Assembly (NCBI GenBank): GCA_950071955.1
Contig: CATMOC010000015.1
Coordinates: 1 to 16,128, forward strand
Origin: an uncultured Mesorhizobium sp.
Lineage (GTDB): Bacteria > Pseudomonadota > Alphaproteobacteria > Rhizobiales > Rhizobiaceae
Direction: 5' to 3'
DNA: 16,128 nucleotides
The notes beneath the pieces were generated by a model. That model ran no database searches, was not told where the DNA came from, and was given only the letters and a program-made list of their open reading frames with translations. Below are positions 6,616 through 13,646 of the stretch, in pieces (the first letter of the stretch is position 1; each line of letters starts with the position of its first letter). A program made the translations under genes and the position numbers.

Positions 6616-7830
6616 ATGTCACGAAAGCTCGACCTGCGAACCGGCAGGGCCGTCTGGACTGCGTATCGCGCAGCCGCAATCCCCGCCACGCCGCTGACCC
6701 GCGACGTCAAGGCGGATGTGGCCATCGTCGGCATGGGGATCAGCGCCGCGATGATGGCGGATTCGCTGACGGACGCAGGGCTGTCGGTCGTTCTGATCGA
6801 TCGCCGTGGCCCGCTGCTCGGCTCGACGGCGGCCACGACCGCACTGGTGCAGTTCGAGATCGACCAACCCTTGACGACGCTGACGAAGAAGATCGGCAAG
6901 GACCGGGCCGAGCGCGCCTGGCGGCGTTCGCGCCTCGCGGTGGCCAACCTCGCCGCCCGCGTGAAGGAACTCGGCATCGAATGCCGCATGATCGAGCGGC
7001 CGTCGCTCTATCTCGCCGGCAACGTCCTGGCGCCGCAGGCGCTGCGGGAGGAGGGATTGCAGCGCAACCGCGCCGGACTGCGATCCGCATACCTGACGGC
7101 CGGAGAGTTGAAGGACCGTTTCGGCCTCGACCGGAAGGGGGCCCTGCTCTCTCACGGCAACCACGCTCTCGATCCAAGGAGGCTCGCGGGCGGCTTGCTG
7201 CTGGCTGCCATCGACCGCGGCGCGCGGCTCTATGCGCCAACGGAGGCGACCGGCTTCGAAAGCCATCGCGACGGCGTGACGATTTCCACCCGCGACGGCC
7301 CGTCGATCTCGGCCGGCGCGGCGGTACTGGCGACCGGCTACGAACTCGCCGACTTCGTGCCGAAGGACCACCATTCGGTGATATCCACCTATGCCATCGC
7401 CACGCGGCCTCAGCCGCGCGCGATCTGGCCCGAAGCCGCGCTCATCTGGGAAGCCTCGGACCCCTACCTCTATCTGCGCGCCACGCATGACGGCCGCGTC
7501 ATCTGCGGCGGCGAGGACGAGGAATTCACCGACGAGGAGCGGCGCGATTCGCTGCTTTCCGACAAGACGACGCGCATCACCGAAAAGCTCGGCCGCCTCC
7601 TGCCGGGCATCGATACGACCCCCGAATTCGCCTGGGCGGGCGCCTTCGGCACGACGCCGAGCGGCCTGCCGCTGATCGGGCCGGTGCCCGGCAAGCGCGG
7701 CTTCCATGCGGTGATGGGATACGGCGGCAACGGCATCACCTTCTCGCGCATAGCCGCCGAAGTGGTGACCGCCAGCCTGACCGGGGGCGCGGACCGCGAC
7801 GCGGACCTCTTCGCCCTCGACCGCGCCTGA
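6616..7830 (+). CDS. FAD-dependent oxidoreductase (DAO family)
   Basis: 404 residues from the ATG at 6616, which has GAGGG at 6601-6605. The N-terminal dinucleotide-binding motif is VAIVGMGISAAMMADSL (about 36-52), a GxGxxA variant of GxGxxG, followed by an acidic end of the second strand in VVLIDRR. The segment GSTAATTALVQFE (about 74-86) resembles the STxxTTA segment of DAO/Rieske-type oxidoreductases, but no C-terminal Rieske domain is present. The C-terminal FAD-binding signature is visible as WAGAFGTTPSGLPLIGPVPG ... VMGYGGNGITFS. The family oxidises amines, amino acids or similar substrates with FAD; the actual substrate cannot be told. It follows hemH on the same strand with a 60-base gap and no terminator, so the two may be co-transcribed, but no functional link to heme is evident. 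A TTG at 6586 is a less likely alternative start. Confidence 0.85.
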   Translation: MSRKLDLRTGRAVWTAYRAAAIPATPLTRDVKADVAIVGMGISAAMMADSLTDAGLSVVLIDRRGPLLGSTAATTALVQFEIDQPLTTLTKKIGKDRAERAWRRSRLAVANLAARVKELGIECRMIERPSLYLAGNVLAPQALREEGLQRNRAGLRSAYLTAGELKDRFGLDRKGALLSHGNHALDPRRLAGGLLLAAIDRGARLYAPTEATGFESHRDGVTISTRDGPSISAGAAVLATGYELADFVPKDHHSVISTYAIATRPQPRAIWPEAALIWEASDPYLYLRATHDGRVICGGEDEEFTDEERRDSLLSDKTTRITEKLGRLLPGIDTTPEFAWAGAFGTTPSGLPLIGPVPGKRGFHAVMGYGGNGITFSRIAAEVVTASLTGGADRDADLFALDRA

Positions 7831-7846
7831 CGCGACACGGTGCCTC

Positions 7847-8113
7847 ATGCGATACGCTTCAGCGACGGCGCCTTTGTGCGCCCGTCGAATGACCACTTTC
7901 TTTGTGCCGCGGCCAGATCGGGGGAGCGATCCCGCGGCGACCGACGAGGCGCTTCTCCTTGCCGCAGGTGCGGCTGACGAGGCCTCTTCGCCGCATCCGG
8001 CCGGCGGCGCACCTGTGATCCTGCCGGGAGCGCGCCGTCTCAGCGTCGTGAATGATCCGGCCGCCATTGCCGCCATCGAGGCGTTCCCGGCGAATCTGCC
8101 TGCGGCACGGTGA
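7847..8113 (+). CDS. possible small hypothetical protein (doubtful)
   Basis: An 88-residue frame opens with ATG at 7847 (alternatively ATG at 7889, giving about 74 residues) and ends at 8113. I do not recognise the product. It has no signal peptide, membrane segment or known motif. The N-terminal half (PRPDRGSDPAATDEALLLAAGAADEASS) is Ala/Asp/Pro-rich and low in complexity, and the C-terminal half (VILPGARRLSVVNDPAAIAAIEAFPANLPAAR) looks more protein-like. Third codon positions are moderately G/C-rich in the second half. No clear Shine-Dalgarno precedes either ATG. It fills most of the gap between the oxidoreductase and the SPFH gene. It may be a real small gene or a chance frame in high-GC DNA. 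Confidence 0.3.
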   Translation: MRYASATAPLCARRMTTFFVPRPDRGSDPAATDEALLLAAGAADEASSPHPAGGAPVILPGARRLSVVNDPAAIAAIEAFPANLPAAR

Positions 8114-8127
8114 CGGTGCTGCTGCCT

Positions 8128-8143
8128 CCGGAATTGTTTCCGG
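8128..8143. promoter_or_regulatory. inverted repeat, candidate operator
   Basis: CCGGAA (8128-8133), TTGT spacer (8134-8137), TTCCGG (8138-8143): a perfect 6-bp inverted repeat 82 bases before the SPFH start codon. Size and placement fit a small dimeric-regulator site overlapping a promoter, but there is no U-tract, so it is not a terminator. The identity of any binding protein is unknown. Confidence 0.3.
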
Positions 8144-8224
8144 CCCGAAACCCTTCTACAGCTTTCCCCGAGGGCCGCTGGCCCGAGTCGCCGTGCGGAG
8201 CGGCGAGGCAAAAGGGAGTGCAGC

Positions 8225-9175
8225 ATGAATTTCACGGGCCTGGACATCATCATACCGGTCCTCGTCGTCCTGGTGCTTCTCTTCCTGTTCGCGGGCATCA
8301 AGACCGTGCCGCAGGGCAGCAACTGGACTGTCGAGCGATTCGGACGCTACACCCGCTCGCTCTCTCCCGGATTGAACCTGATCCTGCCCTTCATCGACCG
8401 CATCGGCGCCAGGCTGACGATGATGGAACAGGTGCTGGACGTTCCCACGCAGGAGGTCATCACGCGCGACAACGCGATCGTGGCGGTCGACGGCGTTGCC
8501 TTCTACCAGGTGCTGAACGCCGCGCAGGCGGCCTATCAGGTGGCGGGGCTGGAGAACGCGATCCTCAATCTCACCATGACCAACATCCGCTCGGTCATGG
8601 GCTCGATGGATCTCGACGAGCTTCTCTCCAATCGCGAGGCGATCAACGAGCGTCTGCTCAGGATCGTCGACGAGGCCGCCGGCCCCTGGGGCATCAAGGT
8701 CACGCGCGTCGAGATCAAGGACATCAACCCGCCGGCCAACCCCGTCGAGTCCATGGCGCGCCAGATGATGGCCGAGCGCAACAAGCGCGCGCAGATCCTG
8801 GAAGCCGAGGGACTGAAGCAGGCGCAGGTGCTGGAGGCCGAGGGCCGCAAGGAAGCCGCCTTCCGCGATGCCGAGGCGCGCGAGCGGTCGGCCGAGGCCG
8901 AGGCGCGCGCCACGCAGGTCGTCTCCGAAGCGATCGCGGCGGGCGACGTGCAGGCCATCAACTACTTCGTGGCCCAGAAGTACACCGAGGCGCTGGCGCG
9001 GATCGGATCCGCCCCCAACAGCAAGATCGTGCTCCTGCCGATCGAAGCCTCCGCGCTGATCGGCTCGCTCGGCGGCATCGGCGCCATCGCCAAGGAAGTG
9101 TTCGGCGGCGAATCGCCCACCCAGAACACGCGCGGCGCAAACCGTCCGCCGATCGTGCCGCCCGGCCAGGGCTGA
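8225..9175 (+). CDS. qmcA: SPFH/band-7 (stomatin-like) membrane protein, QmcA type
   Basis: 316 residues. One N-terminal transmembrane anchor (about 6-25, [17 protein letters not shown]) precedes an SPFH/band-7 domain: [49 protein letters not shown], the [17 protein letters not shown] block and [16 protein letters not shown]. An Ala/Glu-rich coiled coil (about 178-240, with repeated [23 protein letters not shown] units) and a conserved [11 protein letters not shown] segment complete the family pattern. QmcA/stomatin-like proteins assemble into large membrane-associated cages or microdomains and modulate membrane proteases such as FtsH relatives. The gene is followed after 22 bases by an NfeD-family gene, the standard partner pair, which supports the identification. 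The ATG has GGGAG at 8214-8218. Confidence 0.92.
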   Translation: MNFTGLDIIIPVLVVLVLLFLFAGIKTVPQGSNWTVERFGRYTRSLSPGLNLILPFIDRIGARLTMMEQVLDVPTQEVITRDNAIVAVDGVAFYQVLNAAQAAYQVAGLENAILNLTMTNIRSVMGSMDLDELLSNREAINERLLRIVDEAAGPWGIKVTRVEIKDINPPANPVESMARQMMAERNKRAQILEAEGLKQAQVLEAEGRKEAAFRDAEARERSAEAEARATQVVSEAIAAGDVQAINYFVAQKYTEALARIGSAPNSKIVLLPIEASALIGSLGGIGAIAKEVFGGESPTQNTRGANRPPIVPPGQG

Positions 9176-9197
9176 TCGGCCGCCCGGGAGAGCCCCC

Positions 9198-9656
9198 ATG
9201 CTGGAACGCATCTTCTCCGAACTCGGCCCGTGGAACTGGCTGGTGCTCGGCTTCGTCCTGCTGACGCTGGAGATCATCCTGCCCGGCGTGTTCCTGGTGT
9301 GGATCGGGCTGGCGGCGCTGGCGGTCGGCGTCCTGTCGATAGCGATCTGGGAATTCGCCCTGTGGACCTGGCAGGTGCAGATACTGGTGTTCCTGGTATT
9401 CTCGCTGCTGTCCGCATGGCTCGGCTACCGATTCGTGCGGCGCGACGAGACGCCGAGCGACCAGCCCCTGCTCAACCAGCGCGCCAGGCAGCTCGTCGGC
9501 CGCACGGGAACGCTGGAAGAGGCCATCCGCGACGGTCGCGGCCGCCTGAAGATCGGCGACACGTGGTGGCCCGTGAATGGTCCGGACGCGGCACCCGGCA
9601 CCAAGGTGCGCGTGGTCGCCGCCACGGACGGCGACCTCGTGGTGGAACCGGTCTGA
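9198..9656 (+). CDS. NfeD-family membrane protein, partner of the SPFH protein
   Basis: 152 residues, the short NfeD form (YbbJ-like) without the ClpP-like protease domain found in long NfeD proteins. Two or three hydrophobic segments (about 13-35 and 40-76) are followed by a cytosolic or periplasmic OB-fold-like domain at about 97-152, with the family pattern LVGRTGTLEEAIRDGRGRLKIG, DTWWPVNGPDAAPGTKVRVV and ATDGDLVVEPV. It lies 22 bases after the SPFH gene with GGGAGAG at 9185-9191, so the pair should be one transcript. Proteins of this class bind their SPFH partner and are thought to complete its membrane assembly. The downstream gene is convergent, only 13 bases away, with no intrinsic terminator between them. 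Confidence 0.92.
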   Translation: MLERIFSELGPWNWLVLGFVLLTLEIILPGVFLVWIGLAALAVGVLSIAIWEFALWTWQVQILVFLVFSLLSAWLGYRFVRRDETPSDQPLLNQRARQLVGRTGTLEEAIRDGRGRLKIGDTWWPVNGPDAAPGTKVRVVAATDGDLVVEPV

Positions 9657-9669
9657 GCTTTTCGGGCGG

Positions 9670-10668
9670 TCAGGCGGCTCCCAGCCGCAGGAGATCGTGG
9701 AAATGCACGACGCCGACCGGAACGCCCTCGTCGACCACCACCAGCGCGCTGATGTGATGCTCGTTGAGCAGCGCCATCGCCTCCGCCGCCAGCGTGCGCG
9801 GCGTGACGGTCTTGGGATTGCGGGTCATCAGCTCGTCGATGGCGATCTCCGCCAGGTTGAGATGCAGGCTGCGCGCCAGGTCGCCGTCGGTGAAGATGCC
9901 GGCGAGCCGTCCGTCCTCGCCCGTCACGCACACGCAGCCGAAGCGCTTGGCGGAAAGGACCATGATGGCCTCCGGCATGGTGACGCCGCGCCTGACGACG
10001 GGCATCTCGTCTCCCACATGCATCACCTCGCGGACCTGCGTCAGGTTGGCGCCGAGCTGCCCGCCGGGATGGAAGGTGCGGAAATGGTCCGGCGTGAAGC
10101 CGCGCGCCTCCAGGAGCGCGACCGCCAGCGCATCGCCGATGGCGAGTTGCAGCACCGTCGAGGTGGTGGGGGCCAGTCCGTGCGGGCATGCCTCCGGCGC
10201 CTTCGGCAGACACAGCACCAGATCGGCCGCCGAAGCGAGCGTCGACGTCTCCCCCGACGTGATCGCGATCAGCGGGATCTTGAAGCGCCGCGAATAGGCG
10301 ACGATCCCCTTCATCTCCGAGGTCTCGCCGGACCAGGAGATCGCGACGATCGCGTCGTCGGGAGCGATCATGCCCAGGTCACCATGGTTGGCTTCGGCCG
10401 GGTGGACGAAGAAGGCGGGCGTACCGGTCGAGGCGAGCGTCGCCGCCATCTTGTTGCCGATATGGCCGCTCTTTCCCACGCCGGTGACGATCACCCGGCC
10501 GCCGATCCCGGCGAGCATCTCCACCGCCCTCGCGAAGGGCTCCGAGAGCCCGTTGCCAAGCGCGGCCGCGAGCGCCGCCATGCCTGCCTGCTCGGTGGTG
10601 ATGGTGCGGACCGCGGAATCGATGGCCGCCTTGGCGTCCACCCGCTGATTCAGGACTTTCCCGTGCAT
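9670..10668 (-). CDS. kdsD: D-arabinose-5-phosphate isomerase, KpsF/GutQ/KdsD family
   Basis: 332 residues, typical family length. An N-terminal SIS sugar-isomerase domain (about 45-175) carries GRVIVTGVGKSGHIGNKMAATLASTG, HPAEANHGDLGM with the conserved metal/catalytic His, and AISWSGETSEM. The segment TTSTVLQLAIGDALAVALLE follows, then FHPGGQLG. Two CBS domains complete it (about 208-265 and 275-330). The enzyme converts D-ribulose 5-phosphate to D-arabinose 5-phosphate, the first committed step to Kdo of lipopolysaccharide. The start ATG is the complement of 10666-10668; the site upstream (AGAGCG) is weak. It is divergent from the barrel gene, sharing a 147-base control region, and convergent with NfeD. 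Its separation from other kds or lpx genes means the pathway role rests on family identity; a KpsF-like capsule role is the alternative. Confidence 0.92.
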   Translation of the reverse strand: MHGKVLNQRVDAKAAIDSAVRTITTEQAGMAALAAALGNGLSEPFARAVEMLAGIGGRVIVTGVGKSGHIGNKMAATLASTGTPAFFVHPAEANHGDLGMIAPDDAIVAISWSGETSEMKGIVAYSRRFKIPLIAITSGETSTLASAADLVLCLPKAPEACPHGLAPTTSTVLQLAIGDALAVALLEARGFTPDHFRTFHPGGQLGANLTQVREVMHVGDEMPVVRRGVTMPEAIMVLSAKRFGCVCVTGEDGRLAGIFTDGDLARSLHLNLAEIAIDELMTRNPKTVTPRTLAAEAMALLNEHHISALVVVDEGVPVGVVHFHDLLRLGAA

Positions 10669-10815
10669 TGCGACGCTCTATCGCGTCCAAACCCGGCTGT
10701 CCAACCTTGATTTCAAACGACGAATGCCGGGCGGAGGGGACCGCCTCAACCTCCCGTTAACCATCGGTGTTTACGGTTCGGTAAAGTTTCGCACCGGGCG
10801 GCTCGTCGGATCACC
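10669..10815. promoter_or_regulatory. divergent control region between kdsD and the barrel gene
   Basis: These 147 bases must hold promoters for both divergent genes. GTTAACCAT at 10756-10764 matches the TTAACCAT half-site reported for the alphaproteobacterial cell-cycle regulator CtrA; the full TTAA-N7-TTAA form is absent. Just downstream, TTTAC (10770-10774) and GTAAA (10781-10785) form a perfect 5-bp inverted repeat with a 6-base spacer. I see no clear sigma-70 -35/-10 pair. Both sites are 30-60 bases before the barrel start, where an activator or repressor could act. The CtrA assignment is inference from motif alone. Confidence 0.35.
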
Positions 10816-12519
10816 ATGCTCGCATTGCCAGAGAGACGATCGGCAGGATCTCATCGCCTGCTCGCGCGGCAGTTGGCGCTACTGGCCTCGACGGCAGTCC
10901 TGTCGCTGACGCTCTCCAACGCGACCGCGCAGGAGAACCAGCTCCGCGGCCAGCTGACCGAGAGCCAGGTCAATGACGAGCTTCTGGGCGGGCAGAAAAG
11001 CGATGCTTCCGGCGAACCGTCACGCGGCGGCGAACCTACCCCGGGATACGTTCCCGTGAGCGAAGGCGCGCTCGATCCGGACGAGGAAACGCGCGACGAC
11101 AACGCCAGCCTGTTCCCGATGGAGGAGACTGACGCCTTCACGGAAGCGCCCCCACCGACCCCGGGACGGGCCGCCCGTGCCACGAACATGCGCGACGAGC
11201 CGGAAGAGGCCGCTGACGCCGCCGGGCCCGAGCAGCCGGATCTCGAGGAAACAGACGACACCGCAGTCGGTACTGTCCGGCAGGAGCGGGTCGACGCGCT
11301 CGACGAGGAGGCGAACCGGCGCCTAGACCGCGAGAACCCGCGGACGGCCGCGATCGAGACTCCGTCCTTCGAGGAGGAGGAGAACCCCTATTCGCCGCTC
11401 GGCCTGCGCGTCGGAACGTTCGACGTCTTCACCACCCTCGACCAGGGGTTCATCTGGTCGACGAACAGCAGGAATGCGCCCGATGGCAGCGAGGGAGTAC
11501 TCTCGCAGACCGAGTTGCGGCTCAACGCCGTCTCCGACTGGACCCGCCATTCCGCCGCCTTCAACGCCTTCGTCACCTACAAGGACGCCGTCTCGGGAGA
11601 CGACGACTACGACGAACTCCAGGGCGGCGTGGACGCATCCTTCAGAGCGGATCTGGCGCACGAGATGAACGCCGCCGGTGCGTTCGCCTACACGGTTCGG
11701 CCCGAATCGGCGTCCTCTCCCGTCGACATCGGCAACGTCGTCTCGGAGCCTCTGCTGCAGGAGATTTCCGGCAACCTGTCGATCGGCAAGGATGTCGGCA
11801 AGGCGCGCTATTCGCTGACGGGTGCGCTCGACCGCGAGATATACTCCGACGCGGACCTGTCTTCGGGCGGAACGCTGTCGCAGAAGGATCGCAACTTCAC
11901 GCTGGCGACGGTTGCGCTGCGCGCCGGCTACGAGGTGTCGCCGGCGATCGTGCCCTTCGTCGAGGCCGAGATCGGCCGCCGTTACTACGACCTCGAGGTG
12001 GATTCCAGCGGCTATGCCCGGTCCGCGGACAGGCTCGCATTGCGCGGCGGCGTCGAACTCGATTTCGGCGAGAAGCTGTCGGGCGAGGTCTCCGCCGGCT
12101 GGCTGCGCGAAAGTTTCGACGACGAACGCCTGACGCCGATTTCCGGCCTTCTGCTGGATGCCGCGCTGGTCTGGTCGCCGACCCGCGGCACGACGGTGTC
12201 GCTGATCGGCTCGACCGAGGTGGAAGGCACCACGACGGCGAGCGAGAGCGGCTCCGTCCGCTATGCCGCGAGCGTCGAGATGCTGAGGGAGGTCCGGGCG
12301 AACCTGACGCTGGGCGCCAATGCGGGCTTCGCCTGGCGCGATTACGTAAACAGTTCCGACCACGAATTGACCTTGAGCGCGGAAACCAACGCGACATGGT
12401 GGTTCAACCGCTATGCCGGCATCAACGGCCGTCTGCGCCACGAGCGCTTCGACAGCACCATCGCCGGGCGCGACTACGACGCGAGCAGCATCTATCTAGG
12501 CCTCAAGCTCCAGCGCTGA
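10816..12519 (+). CDS. outer-membrane beta-barrel protein (BBP2-like) with long acidic N-terminal linker
   Basis: 567 residues. An unusual-length signal peptide (about 1-38: basic stretch, then LALLASTAVLSLTLSNATAQE) is followed by a roughly 150-residue Glu/Asp/Pro-rich, probably disordered segment (40-190). From about residue 190 (NPYSPLGLRVGTFDVFTTLDQGF) onward the sequence alternates polar and hydrophobic residues in strand-like blocks with many aromatic and Tyr/Asp turns, ending SSIYLGLKLQR. This pattern matches the rhizobial outer-membrane beta-barrel family assigned to Pfam BBP2_2. These proteins are predicted integral outer-membrane barrels; their role (structural, polysaccharide export or porin) is not settled. 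The ATG at 10816 has only a weak GGAT upstream. It is divergent from kdsD and convergent with galU, 23 bases apart. The envelope context (Kdo, UDP-glucose and peptidoglycan genes) fits an outer-membrane role. Confidence 0.8.
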   Translation: MLALPERRSAGSHRLLARQLALLASTAVLSLTLSNATAQENQLRGQLTESQVNDELLGGQKSDASGEPSRGGEPTPGYVPVSEGALDPDEETRDDNASLFPMEETDAFTEAPPPTPGRAARATNMRDEPEEAADAAGPEQPDLEETDDTAVGTVRQERVDALDEEANRRLDRENPRTAAIETPSFEEEENPYSPLGLRVGTFDVFTTLDQGFIWSTNSRNAPDGSEGVLSQTELRLNAVSDWTRHSAAFNAFVTYKDAVSGDDDYDELQGGVDASFRADLAHEMNAAGAFAYTVRPESASSPVDIGNVVSEPLLQEISGNLSIGKDVGKARYSLTGALDREIYSDADLSSGGTLSQKDRNFTLATVALRAGYEVSPAIVPFVEAEIGRRYYDLEVDSSGYARSADRLALRGGVELDFGEKLSGEVSAGWLRESFDDERLTPISGLLLDAALVWSPTRGTTVSLIGSTEVEGTTTASESGSVRYAASVEMLREVRANLTLGANAGFAWRDYVNSSDHELTLSAETNATWWFNRYAGINGRLRHERFDSTIAGRDYDASSIYLGLKLQR

Positions 12520-12542
12520 CCGCGCCGGAGCGCCGGGCAACC

Positions 12543-13460
12543 TCAACCGATCCTGGCCTTGGCCTCACCTGCCGTATACTCCTCCAGCAGGTCGGAGATC
12601 ATGCGCGTCATGCGCGGGCTGAAGTCCTTGCGCCAGAGCGAGAAGGCGACGTTGGCTTCGACGAAGCCTTCCGGCGAGCCGCAGTCGAAGGTGCGGCCCT
12701 TGTAGTGATAGCCGTAGAAGGCCTGTTCCCTCTGGAGCTTCAACATCGCGTCGGTGAGCTGGATCTCGTTGCCGGCGCCGCGCTCGTGGGCTGACAGGAT
12801 GTCGAAGATCTCCGGCTGCAGGATGTAGCGGCCGTTGAGGAAGAGGTTCGATTCGGCCGTGCCCTTGGCTGGCTTCTCGACCATCGAGGTGATCTCGAAG
12901 CCGTTGGCGACGTCTTGGCCCTTGCCGACGATGCCGTATTTGTGCGCCTCTTCGGGATCGCACTCCTGAACCGCGATGACGTTTCCGCCGGCCTCCTCGT
13001 AGAGTTCGACCATGGCGCGCATGCAGCCCTTCTCCGACTGCATGATCATGTCGGGCAAAAGCAGCGCGAAAGGCTCGTCGCCCACCAGGTTGCGGGCGCA
13101 CCAGACGGCATGCCCGAGGCCGAGCGGCACCTGCTGGCGCGTAAAGCTGGTCTGTCCCGGCTCCGGTTGCATGCGCTGGAGCTTGGCCAGTTCGGCGTCC
13201 TTTCCGCGCTGGGCGAGCGTGTCGTAGAGTTCGAACTGGACGTCGAAATGATCCTCGATGACGCCCTTGTTGCGGCCGGTCACGAAGATGAACTCCTCGA
13301 TGCCGGCTTCCCTGGCCTCGTCGACCACGTACTGGATGACGGGCTTGTCCACGACCGTCAGCATCTCCTTGGGGAGTGCCTTGGTGGCTGGCAGGAACCG
13401 CGTTCCAAGCCCCGCAACCGGGAAAACCGCCTTTCGGACCTTTTTCATGCTGGATGACAT
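12543..13460 (-). CDS. galU: UTP-glucose-1-phosphate uridylyltransferase
   Basis: 305 residues from the ATG complementary to 13458-13460. The enzyme makes UDP-glucose from UTP and glucose-1-phosphate in the cytosol, feeding exopolysaccharide, LPS core and cyclic glucan synthesis. The nucleotidyltransferase signature [18 protein letters not shown] (near residue 11) and [20 protein letters not shown] are intact, followed by [53 protein letters not shown] and [18 protein letters not shown], all expected of bacterial GalU. The start is uncertain: ATGs at 13490, 13460 and 13448 are in frame. I prefer 13460 because GAGAAACGG lies upstream, but conservation begins only at the 13448 Met ([10 protein letters not shown]). 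It is convergent with the barrel gene and divergent from the lytic transglycosylase; an exoN name is also used for this gene in rhizobia. Confidence 0.94.
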   Translation of the reverse strand: MSSSMKKVRKAVFPVAGLGTRFLPATKALPKEMLTVVDKPVIQYVVDEAREAGIEEFIFVTGRNKGVIEDHFDVQFELYDTLAQRGKDAELAKLQRMQPEPGQTSFTRQQVPLGLGHAVWCARNLVGDEPFALLLPDMIMQSEKGCMRAMVELYEEAGGNVIAVQECDPEEAHKYGIVGKGQDVANGFEITSMVEKPAKGTAESNLFLNGRYILQPEIFDILSAHERGAGNEIQLTDAMLKLQREQAFYGYHYKGRTFDCGSPEGFVEANVAFSLWRKDFSPRMTRMISDLLEEYTAGEAKARIG

Positions 13461-13646
13461 CCGTTTCTCGATGGGGGAGGAGTGCGACATCTTGATGCCG
13501 AATTCACGGGATACGCATCGGCGGACCGAAACGATCCCGCAAGGCATTGCCCGCAGGATGTATTGCGAATCTCTTCTATGGTAAACCCTTTGCTAACCCG
13601 CGCACGGCAGGATTCCGGACTTCGTGCAACGAATTCGGAGGCAGCG
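13461..13646. promoter_or_regulatory. divergent control region between galU and the lytic transglycosylase
   Basis: This 186-base region carries the promoters of both divergent genes. A sequence reading GTTTACCAT on the minus strand (plus strand 13578-13586) differs by one base from the GTTAACCAT element found before the barrel gene, and GCTAACC follows at 13592-13598. I cannot fix a -35/-10 pair on either strand with confidence. The GGAGG at 13637-13641 is the ribosome binding site of the transglycosylase gene. Confidence 0.3.

Larger units (their letters stand above)
7831..8224. other. 394-base intergenic region before the SPFH/NfeD pair
   Basis: This is the only long gap in the window. 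It holds the doubtful ORF described separately, a perfect inverted repeat at 8128-8143, and presumably the promoter of the SPFH/NfeD pair. I found no tRNA-like fold, no terminator with a U-tract and no convincing -35/-10 pair. The ribosome binding site of the SPFH gene, GGGAG at 8214-8218, lies at its right end. Confidence 0.5.

Noticed and set aside
6619..8322. Minus-strand open frame of 567 codons opposite the oxidoreductase and the following gap
   Set aside because: No domain, signal or ribosome binding site; it is explained by GC bias opposite a real gene.
12517..12545. Possible shared terminator between the barrel gene and galU
   Set aside because: The short GC-rich stretch can form only weak pairings and has no T-tract on either strand.
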